64,000 bases of DNA, taken from contig NZ_JAULRU010000569.1 of assembly GCF_030518155.1 (NCBI RefSeq), forward strand, positions 186,001-250,000, written 5' to 3'. Made by a program: the position numbers and the translations under genes. This DNA is from Gilvimarinus gilvus. Its GTDB lineage: Bacteria > Pseudomonadota > Gammaproteobacteria > Pseudomonadales > Cellvibrionaceae. The notes below the pieces were generated by a model. It was given only the letters and a program-made list of their open reading frames with translations. It did not search any database and was not told where the DNA came from. This document shows positions 25,190-37,069 of the stretch, one piece after another; position 1 is the first letter of the stretch, and each line of letters starts with the position of its first letter.

Positions 25190-26085
25190 GACGACGGGCT
25201 GAACAGACCGGAGGACAAATAGCGATCGCCCCGATCACAAATGATGGCGACAATAACCGCGTTTTCGACCGATTCGGCCAACTCCAGTGCCGCTGCAACC
25301 GCGCCGCCCGAGGAAACACCACAAAAAATGCCTTCTTGGCGCGCTAACTCACGCATAGTTTGCTCGGCACGCGCCTGCGACATACTGACAATTTTATCGA
25401 CTCTCTGATCATCATAAATTGAAGGTTGATACGCTTTCGGCCAACGACGTATGCCTGGGATTGCTGAGCCCTCTTCTGGTTGCAGCCCGACAATTTGCAC
25501 CGCTGGGTTCTGCTCCTTAAAAAAGCGCGAGCAACCCATAATCGTACCGGTGGTGCCCATAGAGCTCACGAAATGTGTAATGCCACCATTGGTCTGCTGC
25601 CAAATTTCAGGCCCTGTACCGCGGTAATGAGCTTCGGGATTGTCGCTATTGGCGAATTGATCCAGCACCTTACCTTTGCCCTCAGCTTGCATCCTGAGCG
25701 CCAGATCACGAGCCCCTTCCATCCCCTCTTCTTTACTCACCAAGATGAGCTCAGCGCCATAGGCGGCCATAGAGGCTTTGCGTTCGTCCGTACTGTTATC
25801 GGGCATAATCAGCGTAATCGGATAGCCTTTGATGGCAGCGACCATAGCCAGCGCTATACCTGTGTTCCCGCTGGTGGCCTCAATCAGGCGGTCGCCAGGG
25901 CTGATATCTGCACGCGCCTCCGCCCGCTCAATCATCGACAGTGCGGGGCGATCTTTGACCGAGCCTGCGGGGTTATTACCCTCTAGCTTTAACAGCAGAG
26001 TATTGGTGCTAGAGGCCGGTAGCAGGCGCTGCGCCCGGACAAGCGGTGTATTGCCTACATAAGCATCAATGGTAGGGAAATCCAT
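25186..26085 (-). CDS. cysM: Cysteine synthase B
   Basis: Pyridoxal-phosphate enzyme that forms cysteine from O-acetylserine and sulfide or thiosulfate. The PLP lysine lies in GSVKDRPAL near residue 42, the substrate loop EATSGNTGIALA near 68, and the phosphate-binding GTTGTIMG later. The 299 residues match CysM. It heads the minus-strand run cysM-rlmD-gspA-gspB and is divergent from barA, an adjacency also seen in other gammaproteobacteria. Confidence 0.95.
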   Translation of the reverse strand: MDFPTIDAYVGNTPLVRAQRLLPASSTNTLLLKLEGNNPAGSVKDRPALSMIERAEARADISPGDRLIEATSGNTGIALAMVAAIKGYPITLIMPDNSTDERKASMAAYGAELILVSKEEGMEGARDLALRMQAEGKGKVLDQFANSDNPEAHYRGTGPEIWQQTNGGITHFVSSMGTTGTIMGCSRFFKEQNPAVQIVGLQPEEGSAIPGIRRWPKAYQPSIYDDQRVDKIVSMSQARAEQTMRELARQEGIFCGVSSGGAVAAALELAESVENAVIVAIICDRGDRYLSSGLFSPSS

Positions 26086-26188
26086 GTAAACCTCTAGTGA
26101 CTTGCAGCCCAGCGCAAAAGGCGACTATTCTAAGGAGCCACACGAGAAGTAGCAATTACTCCGTGATAATCTGACGAAAGCGCAATAA

Positions 26189-28975
26189 ATGAAGACCACT
26201 AGTGTTAAAACAGAAGTCTGGAGGTTAATTCTCCTACCCGCAATAAGTATCATTCTTTTGCTCTCGGGGACTTTGACCTTTTTGTTTGTCAGTAAGTTAG
26301 ACAGTTTTATTGACCAGCGCGGCCGTTTACTGGCAGAAAAAACGTCGCATCTCGCGCATATCGCACTGTCTGCAAACGACCCTGTACTGCTCGATGCACT
26401 GGTTAAAGCAACCCTAGAGGAGCCACTGGTACGGGCAATCCATGTCTATGACGGAGCCAACAAACAAAATTACCATGTTGGGCCACGCTTCTTAGCGGCT
26501 AAGCCCGGCAGCACAGTACCCAATGGCCCAGGCCACGAAGTACAGACAACAGATTCAACCCGCTATCACCACCCTATTGTCAACCGCAATGGCCAGCTGG
26601 AGATGGGCTGGCTGGAAATAGAACTACTGCTTTCTTCTTATTGGATTACCGTTTATCAAATGCTATTGATTGTTGTATTAGCAGCCATGGCATGCCTGCT
26701 GTTGGCGGGATATCTAGCGGTTAAACTGAACGCCAACATTACCCATCCGCTCAACCTAATACGCTCAACAGTCGAAAAATTAAGTGCGGGCCAACTGAAT
26801 GCTCGCGTCAATGGCAGCTTCGCTTATGAATTTGAATGCCTGGGTGCGGCGGTCAACCAAATGGCAAGCGCACAGGAAGAAGCTCAGGGAGATATGCAAA
26901 ATCACATTGAGCAATCAATGGAGGATTTGCGCGAAACCCTGGAAACTATTGAAGTGCAAAATATCGAGCTGGACATGGCTCGAAAAGAAGCATTGGCCGC
27001 GAGTCAAATAAAATCAGAATTCTTGGCTAACACCAGTCACGAAATTCGAACTCCGCTCAATGGTATTATAGGCTTTACCAATCTCGCTCTAAAGACGTCG
27101 CTCGATGAAAAGCAGCGCGGCTATATACAAACTATACATGATTCAGCTCACAACCTACTTACCGTCATAAATGACATTTTAGATTTCTCTAAAATTGAAT
27201 CCGGTAAATTGGTACTCGACTACGCCCCGCTACCGCTGCGCCAGGTCGTTGAAGCCGCGGTGGAAACGCTAGCACTTGATGCTTCAGAAAAGGGCCTGCA
27301 AATAGTCACCGTCATTGACAATAACATTCCACCACAGCTGATGGGAGACCCACTTCGTTTCAGCCAAATCTTGTCAAATCTTCTCGGTAATGCCGTGAAG
27401 TTTAGCGAGCGCGGAACGATCAGTCTTGAGTTTAACCTTGTACACTTTGAAGAAAATCAAGTAACGCTAAAAGGCATAGTCAGTGACGAGGGTATCGGAT
27501 TAACGCAAGAGCAAAAAACTCAACTGTTTTCTGCATTCGCTCAAGCCGACACCTCTATTTCGCGCGAATATGGTGGCACCGGCCTCGGCCTCGCTATTTG
27601 CAAAGGGCTGGTCAATAGAATGCAGGGCGAAATAGGCGTTGAGAGTGAAGCTGATCAGGGCGCTAGCTTCTGGTTCACGCTAACCTTAGGAGTAGACCCG
27701 CACTATCTGCCCTTAGATCACGCCCGTCTGCTGAACACGACAGCGCTGGTGTGTAGTGAGAACGACGCTGCTTACCGACAATTACAGTCGTTGCTGGAAA
27801 GCTGGCAGGGCCAGTGCAAGAGAGTGGCCTCTATACACGATATTTTCCCGACTTTACGCAGTGAACGAACACAGGGAAATACTTATCAACTACTCATTCT
27901 CGATATTTCCCCCGGCGAGAGAAGATTACCGCCGGCGCTATTGGCCAACTTAGCGGAACAACTCTCACTAGAATTTAACAGCAAAGTTGTGGTGTGCTGC
28001 ATTGCGTCGCAACGCAATGTATTCAATCAACATGCCGAGAATCACTCGATCCCTTTCGTTTTAAAGCCAGTTCATGCAGAACAGCTACTTGAGACTATCA
28101 GTCAAAGTTTGGGCCTTCACTTAAGCCACAAACCGACCACTGATACCACCGACCGCTCTAGCATTAATGTACTGCTGGTCGATGACAATGAAGCAAATCT
28201 GCAACTCACCACAGAATTTTTAAACGATCTTGGAGTGAGCGTCAGCCAAGCCGTTAGTGGCGCCCAGGCACTTGAGCTGCTTGATCGTAGCGATTTCGAT
28301 ATTATTTTTATGGACATACAAATGCCAGGTATGGATGGTATGGAAACCACTCGCCGTATTCGGAATAAAGAACAAGACCAAAACGGGCGCAAGCGCACGC
28401 CCATTGTTGCCTTGACGGCCCATACCGTTACCGAACAAAAAACCGCTTTACTCATCGCTGGAATGGATGATTGTATTCGCAAACCGGTTACAGAGGATCA
28501 ACTGGAGCATATGTTAAGCCGGTGGACGGGAATGCCGAGTCAGCTACTTTTCAGTACTTGCGCACCGGGTTCCAGCGATACCCTGTCGAATGACCCAAGC
28601 AGCCCCGTCAACTTGCCGCAATGCTTATCACTGGCAAATCATAAAGCTGATTTGGCGCGAGATATGCTAAGCATGCTCATTGGGTCACTGGAGGAAGAAA
28701 AACTGGCTATCAATCAAGCTTATCAACATAAAAACTGGGAACAACTTCAAGAGTTAATTCACAAACTCTACGGCAGCTGCTGCTATACAGGCGTACCGCA
28801 TCTTCGCAGCTTATCGGGACTACTCGACAAGTTACTGCAAGCGGGTCAGACCGATAACTTAGATGCCGAGCTCGTCACACTCAATAAAGCCATCGATCAC
28901 ATTCTCGAGTGGAGTCAGAATCAGGATATTGCCCAGACATTCGACAGCATCATCGAAGCTGAGACAAGTGCATAG
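26189..28975 (+). CDS. barA: Hybrid sensor histidine kinase BarA/GacS
   Basis: Tripartite sensor kinase of 928 residues, the sensor half of the Gac/Bar-UvrY system that controls small regulatory RNAs and the CsrA/RsmA regulon. Order: transmembrane helix 1 (about 12-34), a periplasmic sensor loop, helix 2 (about 152-176), a HAMP domain, a HisKA domain with His near 284 ([12 protein letters not shown]), an ATPase domain ([12 protein letters not shown]), an apparently inactive receiver-like region, an intact receiver domain with the phosphoacceptor Asp near 709 ([11 protein letters not shown]), and a C-terminal Hpt domain with His near 858 ([10 protein letters not shown]). It is transcribed alone, divergent from cysM and convergent with recO. 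Confidence 0.94.
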   Translation: MKTTSVKTEVWRLILLPAISIILLLSGTLTFLFVSKLDSFIDQRGRLLAEKTSHLAHIALSANDPVLLDALVKATLEEPLVRAIHVYDGANKQNYHVGPRFLAAKPGSTVPNGPGHEVQTTDSTRYHHPIVNRNGQLEMGWLEIELLLSSYWITVYQMLLIVVLAAMACLLLAGYLAVKLNANITHPLNLIRSTVEKLSAGQLNARVNGSFAYEFECLGAAVNQMASAQEEAQGDMQNHIEQSMEDLRETLETIEVQNIELDMARKEALAASQIKSEFLANTSHEIRTPLNGIIGFTNLALKTSLDEKQRGYIQTIHDSAHNLLTVINDILDFSKIESGKLVLDYAPLPLRQVVEAAVETLALDASEKGLQIVTVIDNNIPPQLMGDPLRFSQILSNLLGNAVKFSERGTISLEFNLVHFEENQVTLKGIVSDEGIGLTQEQKTQLFSAFAQADTSISREYGGTGLGLAICKGLVNRMQGEIGVESEADQGASFWFTLTLGVDPHYLPLDHARLLNTTALVCSENDAAYRQLQSLLESWQGQCKRVASIHDIFPTLRSERTQGNTYQLLILDISPGERRLPPALLANLAEQLSLEFNSKVVVCCIASQRNVFNQHAENHSIPFVLKPVHAEQLLETISQSLGLHLSHKPTTDTTDRSSINVLLVDDNEANLQLTTEFLNDLGVSVSQAVSGAQALELLDRSDFDIIFMDIQMPGMDGMETTRRIRNKEQDQNGRKRTPIVALTAHTVTEQKTALLIAGMDDCIRKPVTEDQLEHMLSRWTGMPSQLLFSTCAPGSSDTLSNDPSSPVNLPQCLSLANHKADLARDMLSMLIGSLEEEKLAINQAYQHKNWEQLQELIHKLYGSCCYTGVPHLRSLSGLLDKLLQAGQTDNLDAELVTLNKAIDHILEWSQNQDIAQTFDSIIEAETSA

Positions 28976-29160
28976 CGCAATAGTTTGAGCTGAGCCAATA
29001 TCGAATTATCCGGCGAAAGGGTATTTCAAGGCTAGCAGGCAATTGCAAAACCTCTTATGTATGTGCTCAGGCTTTCACGCTGATTCGTAATCTAGGCACT
29101 AATTTGAAGGTGTGTGCCCCCCCCATCAAAAAGTGGCAACGACGAGTACGGGCCAGCCTG

Positions 29161-29859
29161 CTAGGTAAAAAGCTGTCTCGACTGCAGTGGTTTACTACCC
29201 AGCAATGGATGCAACAGTTGCCGATGAACTGTTTTCGCGAGTCGTTTGACACTGTCACTATGCCACTCGCCTGCCGCCACTTGCAGAATCAACTTGCCTT
29301 CGAATGCTTCGCTCGCAGTGCCTGTCGCAACGCGAACAAAGCCCGACTCAACATCTAGCCGGTACATTTCATTTTCACAAATCGGTTTATCGCTGTTCGC
29401 TTGCTGCTGCCAACTAATGTTAACGCCTAAATCTGTGAGCAGCCTGGATTCAAATTGACGCAATATAACTTCAACGTCCGCGCCTTGGTCAAGTGCGTTG
29501 AGCGACCATTGATAATCGCTGAAAACGGCGGGGTGAGAATCCCACTCAGGCAGCAATCGCACAATGAGTTCGTTGACGTACATTCCAGAATAAAGCGTTC
29601 GCCCCTGAAGGACTATGGTATTTTGTTGCCACTCGAAATGACTCACCAACTTAAGTGAGGCCTTACCTTGCAGCGTAATCAATAACGGGGTAAATGGAAT
29701 TAGGGGGGTCTTGCTTTTTTTCCTGGAAGTTTGGCGCTGGCCTCTGACAACGCCTGACACTATGCCATGATTCTCTGTAAAAAAAGTCGCAATAAGGCTT
29801 GTGTCACGATAAGGTCTTGAATGAATAACGAACGCCGGCTCAAATTCAATGCGCTGCAT
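29161..29859 (-). CDS. recO: DNA repair protein RecO
   Basis: RecFOR pathway mediator that loads RecA on SSB-coated gaps. The N-terminal OB fold is seen in MQRIEFEPAFVIHSRPYRDTSL followed by GVVRGQRQTSRKKS; the helical C-terminal region contains LYSGMYVNELIVRLLP, a RecO hallmark. The 232 residues are normal for the gammaproteobacterial type. It is the last gene of the lepA-lepB-DUF4845-rnc-era-recO operon, 37 bases after era. pdxJ, which often follows recO, is absent here: barA converges instead. Confidence 0.93.
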   Translation of the reverse strand: MQRIEFEPAFVIHSRPYRDTSLIATFFTENHGIVSGVVRGQRQTSRKKSKTPLIPFTPLLITLQGKASLKLVSHFEWQQNTIVLQGRTLYSGMYVNELIVRLLPEWDSHPAVFSDYQWSLNALDQGADVEVILRQFESRLLTDLGVNISWQQQANSDKPICENEMYRLDVESGFVRVATGTASEAFEGKLILQVAAGEWHSDSVKRLAKTVHRQLLHPLLGSKPLQSRQLFT

Positions 29860-29896
29860 AGAGGCTTAAACCCGTTAGGCTTACTTACCGATCAAG

Positions 29897-30805
29897 TTAT
29901 ACATCGTCATAACCAAGGCTTCGCAATGCCCGCTCGTCGTCAGACCAGCCAGACTTTACTTTCACCCACAGTCGCAACATAACCTTATTGTCGATCAAAA
30001 CTTCAATATCTTCTCGAGCCTGCTGACCTATTTGCTTGATTCGGTCACCTTTATTACCAATTAAAATTCGTTTTTGACCGTCTCGCTCCACTAAAATCAG
30101 GGCGCCAATATGCAGTGTTTTACCATCATGGCGATACTCCTCAATCTCAACCGCCATTTGATGAGGGAGTTCATCGCCTAGCTGTCGCGTTATTTTCTCG
30201 CGAATAATCTCAGCCACCATAAAACGGGCGGAACGGTCGGTAAACTGATCTTCTTCATAAAAATGCTGACTTACAGGCAAATAATTTAAGATTAAACTAT
30301 GCAGCCTGTCTAAATTTGTACCGCGCAGAGCAGAAAGAGGGACAATTTCATCGGCATTTATCCGTTCCGAGAGTGCCTGTAAATGAGGTAATAGCGTATT
30401 CTTATCGTCGATTTGATCAACTTTATTAACTGCCAGCACCACAGGTGAAGAGCTGGACTCGAGCTGGCGAGCAACCATTTCATCCTCTTCTGTCCAGTTC
30501 AGCCGGTCTACCACAAACACGATGAGATCAACGTCTTTCATCGCAGACCCAGCGGCTCTGTTCATATACCGATTAATAGCCTTGGGCTGATTTTTATGCA
30601 GCCCTGGGGTGTCGACAAATACTATTTGGTCGCGACCCTCAGTCTTAATACCAGTAACATTATTGCGCGTAGTCTGAGGTTTGCGTGAGGTGATACTCAC
30701 TTTTTGACCCAGCATGTGATTGAGCAGTGTAGATTTTCCTACATTCGGCCTGCCCACAATTGCGACAAACCCACAGCGTGTATCAACTTGAGATGTGTCA
30801 ACCAT
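29897..30805 (-). CDS. era: GTPase Era
   Basis: Essential GTPase that binds the 3' end of 16S rRNA and assists 30S maturation. G motifs are clear: [13 protein letters not shown] (G1), DTPGLH (G3), NKVDQI (G4), and the C-terminal KH domain with the [12 protein letters not shown] loop. The 302 residues match the family. It starts one base after the stop of rnc, consistent with translational coupling. Confidence 0.97.
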   Translation of the reverse strand: MVDTSQVDTRCGFVAIVGRPNVGKSTLLNHMLGQKVSITSRKPQTTRNNVTGIKTEGRDQIVFVDTPGLHKNQPKAINRYMNRAAGSAMKDVDLIVFVVDRLNWTEEDEMVARQLESSSSPVVLAVNKVDQIDDKNTLLPHLQALSERINADEIVPLSALRGTNLDRLHSLILNYLPVSQHFYEEDQFTDRSARFMVAEIIREKITRQLGDELPHQMAVEIEEYRHDGKTLHIGALILVERDGQKRILIGNKGDRIKQIGQQAREDIEVLIDNKVMLRLWVKVKSGWSDDERALRSLGYDDV

Positions 30806-30806
30806 A

Positions 30807-31490
30807 CTAGCTCTCCACCCCTAATTTCTGTAAAGCCTGTGCCGCAGATTTTTTTTCTGCCACACGTCGGCTACTGGCGGTTGCTGTTTCAGGCTCGTGT
30901 AACAAGCTCACATGGCACTCCACGGTAAAGGTTTGAGCATGAGCATCACCCTCAATATCAACTACCCTATAATCCGGCAGCGGTTCTTTGCGACTTTGTA
31001 AGAATTCTTGCAGGGAGGTTTTCGCGTCCTTGGCAGGGCTTTTTAAGCTAAGCTTGGCGAGACGTGTTTTATACCACTGAAGTACACACTGACGACACGT
31101 GTTAAAGTCACTGTCGATATAGATGGCACCGATTATCGCCTCGACCGCATCGGCGAGTATGGAGTCTCGACGCTGGCCGCCGCTCTTCATTTCCCCTTCG
31201 CCCAGCTTTAAACATGGACCAAGATCAAATTCCTTGGCCAACTCGGCCAATGTCTCACCCTTAACCATCTGCGCTCGCAAGCGGCTGAGCTGCCCCTCAC
31301 GCGCCGCCTCGAACTGATCAAACAGTGCCCGGGCGATTATAAAATTTAAAATCGAGTCGCCTAAAAATTCCAGGCGTTCATTATTAGTTGCACCGACACT
31401 GCGGTGGCTCAATGCCAAGGTAAACAGGGTTGAATCTTTAAACTCGTAATTGAGCTTGGATTGCAACCTAGATAGTGCAATATCATTCAC
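30807..31490 (-). CDS. rnc: Ribonuclease III
   Basis: Double-strand-specific RNase that processes rRNA and mRNAs. The signature [15 protein letters not shown] (catalytic Glu and Asp) is near residue 37, and a C-terminal dsRNA-binding domain follows ([19 protein letters not shown]). The 227 residues match RNase III. Its ATG overlaps the end of the DUF4845 gene by eight bases and era follows after one base. Confidence 0.97.
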   Translation of the reverse strand: MNDIALSRLQSKLNYEFKDSTLFTLALSHRSVGATNNERLEFLGDSILNFIIARALFDQFEAAREGQLSRLRAQMVKGETLAELAKEFDLGPCLKLGEGEMKSGGQRRDSILADAVEAIIGAIYIDSDFNTCRQCVLQWYKTRLAKLSLKSPAKDAKTSLQEFLQSRKEPLPDYRVVDIEGDAHAQTFTVECHVSLLHEPETATASSRRVAEKKSAAQALQKLGVES

Positions 31491-31905
31491 TCTCTAATAA
31501 TTCCTCAGGAGGATCGCAACACAAATCAGGGGCGCTTGTATCGAGTACATTAAAAAAACTCATAACGACATCAATATTCGCCAATAAGGGCACGCGAACT
31601 TCATACCGGTTAATGACTAGCATCCCTCTACTTGTGGATTGAAACTCAAGCTCTTTCGCTCCCGGTGAGCGAACATTGTTAATCGAATAATAGCTATTCA
31701 AACTACGGGAGATTTCAGATTTGCGCATATTCTTCAGATTACCCGCATTCTGCTGAGCGACAGACTTCAGACCTGTGGTTATGTAATAGTTTTCTGCGTA
31801 TACGGGCGCCATTTTGGCAACGCATAAACCAAAGAATCCAACTACCGTCAACAACACCAGCCACGAAATAGCGGAAAGTCCACGTTGTGCTTTAAAAGTG
31901 CTCAT
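31483..31905 (-). CDS. DUF4845 membrane protein
   Basis: Small protein of 140 residues with a prepilin-like or single-pass N-terminal hydrophobic segment (ISWLVLLTVVGFFGLCVAKMAPVYAENYYI). The DUF4845 family is regularly found between lepB and rnc in gammaproteobacteria, as here. Function unknown. The stop overlaps the rnc start by eight bases. Confidence 0.88.
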   Translation of the reverse strand: MSTFKAQRGLSAISWLVLLTVVGFFGLCVAKMAPVYAENYYITTGLKSVAQQNAGNLKNMRKSEISRSLNSYYSINNVRSPGAKELEFQSTSRGMLVINRYEVRVPLLANIDVVMSFFNVLDTSAPDLCCDPPEELLESE

Positions 31906-31977
31906 AATCCCACCCCAATATTAAATGAGAAGCTGTGTGTGCCAGTATATAAGTAGCCTAACGTTATTAACAATAGA

Positions 31978-32838
31978 TCACTCTATGGTGCCGGCCCGGT
32001 CGAAGCTTGGCAGGCTAAACAACGAATCCCAGTGCATCCATACGGCAACAGCTTTACCGACTATATGGTCTTCCGGTACAAACGGATCATCCCAGCCACG
32101 GCTGTCAAAGCTGTTGTCGCGATTATCCCCTATCATAAAGTAATGCCCTTGCGGTACGCGCCAGGCACCTCGGCGGCTAAACTGGCCGGGACGAATGTAT
32201 TTGCGGGAGGTAAACTCGTGTTCACCCAATGTTTCTCGCACTAAACGATACTGAGGCGCCCCGGCCGGCAGGGCCGCTTGCAGCTGCTCAGGCACAGGCT
32301 CACCATTAATAAACAATTGGTGGCTTTCATAGCGAATCAAGTCACCCGGTAGGCCCACCACGCGCTTGATATAGTAGGTATCGGGGAGATGTGGAGGGAA
32401 AAACACCATTACATCACCTCGCTCCGGATCGTTTATATCTATTATTTTTTTATTGATAACCGGCAGCCGAATACCATAGGTATACTTGTTCACCAATATA
32501 AAGTCGCCAATATCGAGAGTTGGCTCCATTGAACCTGACGGGATCTGAAAAGGTTCTGCGATAAAAGAGCGCAGTACGAATACAATCAAGAGAACAGGAA
32601 AGAACGACTTGCTGTACTCGACAATGACCGGCTCACGTTCGGCCTGATCCATTGCCAGGTTATACAGGTCTCGATCTTTGCTATGCGCAGACGATACGTC
32701 ACGCTCCTTAAACTGGGACTCTACTGCGTCAATCTTGCGCTGTCGGGGCCCCGCCAACACCAACAAATCAAACAACCACACCAGTCCGGTAAAAAACACC
32801 CCTATCGTTAGAATAAGGGGTAAATTAATATTTTCCAT
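31978..32838 (-). CDS. lepB: Signal peptidase I
   Basis: Membrane serine protease that removes signal peptides of exported proteins. Two transmembrane helices are seen (about 7-29 and 78-93), followed by box B with the nucleophile serine (IPSGSMEPTLDIGDFILVNKY split across a short span, Ser near 103) and box D with the lysine base (YYIKRVVGLPGD), and box E GDNRDNSFDSRGWG-type motif (here GDNRDNSFDSRGWD). The 286 residues match E. coli-type LepB with a moderate-length periplasmic domain. It follows lepA by 28 bases. Confidence 0.96.
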   Translation of the reverse strand: MENINLPLILTIGVFFTGLVWLFDLLVLAGPRQRKIDAVESQFKERDVSSAHSKDRDLYNLAMDQAEREPVIVEYSKSFFPVLLIVFVLRSFIAEPFQIPSGSMEPTLDIGDFILVNKYTYGIRLPVINKKIIDINDPERGDVMVFFPPHLPDTYYIKRVVGLPGDLIRYESHQLFINGEPVPEQLQAALPAGAPQYRLVRETLGEHEFTSRKYIRPGQFSRRGAWRVPQGHYFMIGDNRDNSFDSRGWDDPFVPEDHIVGKAVAVWMHWDSLFSLPSFDRAGTIE

Positions 32839-32866
32839 GTACTATGCCTTGCAATCCGGTTACAGG

Positions 32867-34684
32867 TTAGCTATCCACTTGCAGAACGGCCAAAAACGCA
32901 GACTGCGGAATTTCAACATTTCCCACCTGCTTCATGCGTTTCTTACCTTCTTTTTGCTTTTGCAGCAGTTTCTTTTTACGGCTGGCATCACCACCGTAGC
33001 ATTTTGCCGTCACGTTTTTACGCAAAGCTTTAACCGTAGTGCGAGCAATAACACTGCCACCAATGGCCGCTTGAATCGCCACGTCAAACATTTGCCGCGG
33101 AATTAATTCTTTCATTTTTTCCGTTAAATTACGCCCAATACTCTGCGAGTGATCGCGGTGCACAATGAGCGCCAGGGCATCAACACGGTCACCGTTGATT
33201 AATACATCCAGACGCACCAGATTGGCGGCTTCAAAGCGGGAAAAACTATAATCTAAAGATGCAAAACCACGACTAACCGACTTTAAACGATCAAAAAAGT
33301 CCAACACCACCTCGTTCATTGGCATGTCATAGCGAACTGATACCTGGTTTCCCATGTAATGCATATCCCGCTGTACACCGCGCTTTTCCACACACAGAGT
33401 AATTACCGCGCCCAAGTGTTCTTGCGGAACCAAAATGCTCGCCTCAACAATAGGCTCGCGCATTTCTTCAATAATGCCGGTGTCGGGTAACGAGGATGGG
33501 TTATCCACATAAATGGTTTCACCTTTCGTGGTAAGCACCTCGTAAACCACCGTCGGCGCAGTGGTTATCAAATCCAGGTCATATTCTCGCTCGAGCCGCT
33601 CCTGAATAATCTCCATGTGCAGCATGCCGAGAAAGCCACAACGAAAACCAAACCCAAGTGCGTCTGAACTCTCTGGCTCAAAGAATAATGAGGCATCGTT
33701 CAAAGTCAGCTTTTGCAGCGCCTCCCTGAAGTTTTCAAAATCATCAGAACTTACCGGAAACATGCCGGCATACACTTGCGGTTTCACTTTTTGGAAACCC
33801 GGCAGTGCCTCTACGGTCATATCGCCAGCGGCAATCAAGGTATCCCCCACCGGGGCTCCTTGAATATCTTTAATACCGGCAACAATAAAGCCTACTTCAC
33901 CCGCCTTTAGTTCTTTAAGCTTGTGCAGCTTCGGGTTAAACACACCGACGCTGTCCACGACATGTGATTTGCCGATAGATTTAGTAACAATCTTATCTTT
34001 AACTTTCAATGTGCCCTGCTTCACCCGCACTAACGACACAACGCCCAAATAGTTATCAAACCAAGAATCAATAATGAGCGCTTGCAATGGAGCGTCGACA
34101 TCTCCCACGGGCGGCGGTACTAATTTAACAAGCTCTTCCAAAACATCTTCAATACCCAAGCCAGATTTGGCACTGCAACGAACGGCCTCCGTAGCGTCAA
34201 TACCGATGATGTCTTCAATTTCCTGGGCGACGCGCTCAGGGTCAGCTTGCGGCAAATCCATTTTATTGAGTACCGGAATTACTTCCAGCCCTTGCTCAAT
34301 TGCGGTATAGCAGTTGGCTACGGATTGGGCCTCGACGCCCTGTCCGGCATCCACCACCAACAACGCACCTTCACAGGCAGCCAGAGAACGCGACACTTCA
34401 TAGGAAAAATCAACATGCCCGGGCGTGTCGATAAAATTGAGCTGGTAGGTTTCACCATCGCGCGCCTTATAGCTCAAAGTAACACTCTGGGCCTTAATGG
34501 TAATTCCACGCTCACGCTCAATGTCCATGGAGTCCAAAACTTGTTGAGCCATTTCCCGGTCGGTTAAACCGCCACACAAATGGATAAACCGGTCGGCGAT
34601 CGTGGACTTACCATGATCGATATGAGCGATAATAGAGAAGTTTCGTATATGCTTGATTTCTTTGGGGTTAATACTGTCTGACAT
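32867..34684 (-). CDS. lepA: Elongation factor 4 (LepA)
   Basis: Ribosome-associated translational GTPase that back-translocates or helps initiation and assembly. The G domain has [26 protein letters not shown] and NKMDLP; EF-G-like domains follow and the LepA-specific C-terminal domain is present ([23 protein letters not shown]). The 605 residues are slightly above the E. coli length. It heads the lepA-lepB-DUF4845-rnc-era-recO operon and diverges from dapE. Confidence 0.97.
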   Translation of the reverse strand: MSDSINPKEIKHIRNFSIIAHIDHGKSTIADRFIHLCGGLTDREMAQQVLDSMDIERERGITIKAQSVTLSYKARDGETYQLNFIDTPGHVDFSYEVSRSLAACEGALLVVDAGQGVEAQSVANCYTAIEQGLEVIPVLNKMDLPQADPERVAQEIEDIIGIDATEAVRCSAKSGLGIEDVLEELVKLVPPPVGDVDAPLQALIIDSWFDNYLGVVSLVRVKQGTLKVKDKIVTKSIGKSHVVDSVGVFNPKLHKLKELKAGEVGFIVAGIKDIQGAPVGDTLIAAGDMTVEALPGFQKVKPQVYAGMFPVSSDDFENFREALQKLTLNDASLFFEPESSDALGFGFRCGFLGMLHMEIIQERLEREYDLDLITTAPTVVYEVLTTKGETIYVDNPSSLPDTGIIEEMREPIVEASILVPQEHLGAVITLCVEKRGVQRDMHYMGNQVSVRYDMPMNEVVLDFFDRLKSVSRGFASLDYSFSRFEAANLVRLDVLINGDRVDALALIVHRDHSQSIGRNLTEKMKELIPRQMFDVAIQAAIGGSVIARTTVKALRKNVTAKCYGGDASRKKKLLQKQKEGKKRMKQVGNVEIPQSAFLAVLQVDS

Positions 34685-34892
34685 TCGATCTCAACTCATA
34701 TGTGCGCTTGCCTCAAGCGCACAAAAGATAGGGGTTCCGGCGCGATTTAATGGCCGACTGGTGGGCCTAATCGCCCCAAATTTAAAAGCCGCAAGTGTAG
34801 CTTATTTACTCTTTGGGTGCTATGAACTTAATCGTAATCCCGACAGCGATCGCACCACCAGGCAAGTTTTGCTAGAATCGCCCGCCCCATAG

Positions 34893-36056
<1,164 letters not shown>

Positions 36057-36068
36057 TGACGGCTCCTG

Positions 36069-36917
36069 CTAGGGCATTTGCAGCTTGATTACACGACGCT
36101 GCCCGCGAGCTAATTCTTGCTGAGCCCAGTGAAAGCGCGGAATAGTTTCCATCAGCCGCTGCTTGCTGCCATCCTCTTGTGCCCGCTCTAAGCCCAGCCT
36201 TAACCGCTCAGCTAATTCGGAGTTATCCTCTCTAACAAAAAAGTAAACATCATTGGGGTAATGCAGCAGTATCTCTGACTCAACCACTAAATTAAACTCT
36301 GGATAGAGGTTGGGCTCGGAGTGTATTTGGTACAGCCCGCGGGGAAAATAATCGAACCTATCTGCCGCCAACATTCTAAACAATAACTCATAGCGGGAAG
36401 ACGATACATAAGGCAGGTCATTTTTCTTCAATACGGGCACCCCGGGCCACTGCGCCCCTATTCCGGCCACCATTTGCCTTAAGTCGTCAAGCGAATGAAT
36501 ATTATTGAAACGCGCTTGATCGCCATGTCGAACCAAGAACGCCCGGTACTCACTTAATTCACCCAACAAAGAGACGGGTATCATTCGCAGGCCCATATCC
36601 TCCGAACCGATTGAAGAGTGCCACATAACATCCACCGTGCCCTTTACAACCTGCGCCTTGAGACGGTCATCTGTGAGCATCACCTCAGGGATTTCAAGTG
36701 TATAAGGACCGTATTCGCTTACCGTTTTGTCAAGCGCAAGCTTTAACAATCGGGAGAAAAAGTAGGAATCATGATGCGGGTCTTCAGCCCCATACATGGG
36801 CACAACAAGTCTCTGCGAAGTACCAGCGCTAAGATTACTGGCCGTTAGAGCCAGCAACAGCCCGAGCAGCCAAACCACTAAGGCAGGCAATTTTGCCTGT
36901 GCCCGATATAATCGCAT
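36069..36917 (-). CDS. Periplasmic substrate-binding-like protein (type 2 fold)
   Basis: Secreted protein of 282 residues with a long signal peptide (hydrophobic core about residues 11-28). The body resembles type-2 periplasmic binding proteins used by amino-acid transporters or as sensor domains: DDRLKAQVVKGTVDVMWHSS, then NIHSLDDLRQM and GIGAQWPGVPVL. No ABC transporter genes are next to it, so it may be a stand-alone binding protein or a former sensor. Ligand unknown. Convergent with dapE, 12 bases apart. Confidence 0.72.
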   Translation of the reverse strand: MRLYRAQAKLPALVVWLLGLLLALTASNLSAGTSQRLVVPMYGAEDPHHDSYFFSRLLKLALDKTVSEYGPYTLEIPEVMLTDDRLKAQVVKGTVDVMWHSSIGSEDMGLRMIPVSLLGELSEYRAFLVRHGDQARFNNIHSLDDLRQMVAGIGAQWPGVPVLKKNDLPYVSSSRYELLFRMLAADRFDYFPRGLYQIHSEPNLYPEFNLVVESEILLHYPNDVYFFVREDNSELAERLRLGLERAQEDGSKQRLMETIPRFHWAQQELARGQRRVIKLQMP

Positions 36918-37069
36918 TATTTACGCACCTAACGTTTATGCAAAGGGGTAGCAGCCCCACATTGTTATCGATCGGCTTGCCCAACGTCTACTTTTATGGG
37001 CTTTTATCGTATAATACTAGCCTATAGCATATACGGCTGCCCACTCTCCTACGCTAACTTGACTCTCCC

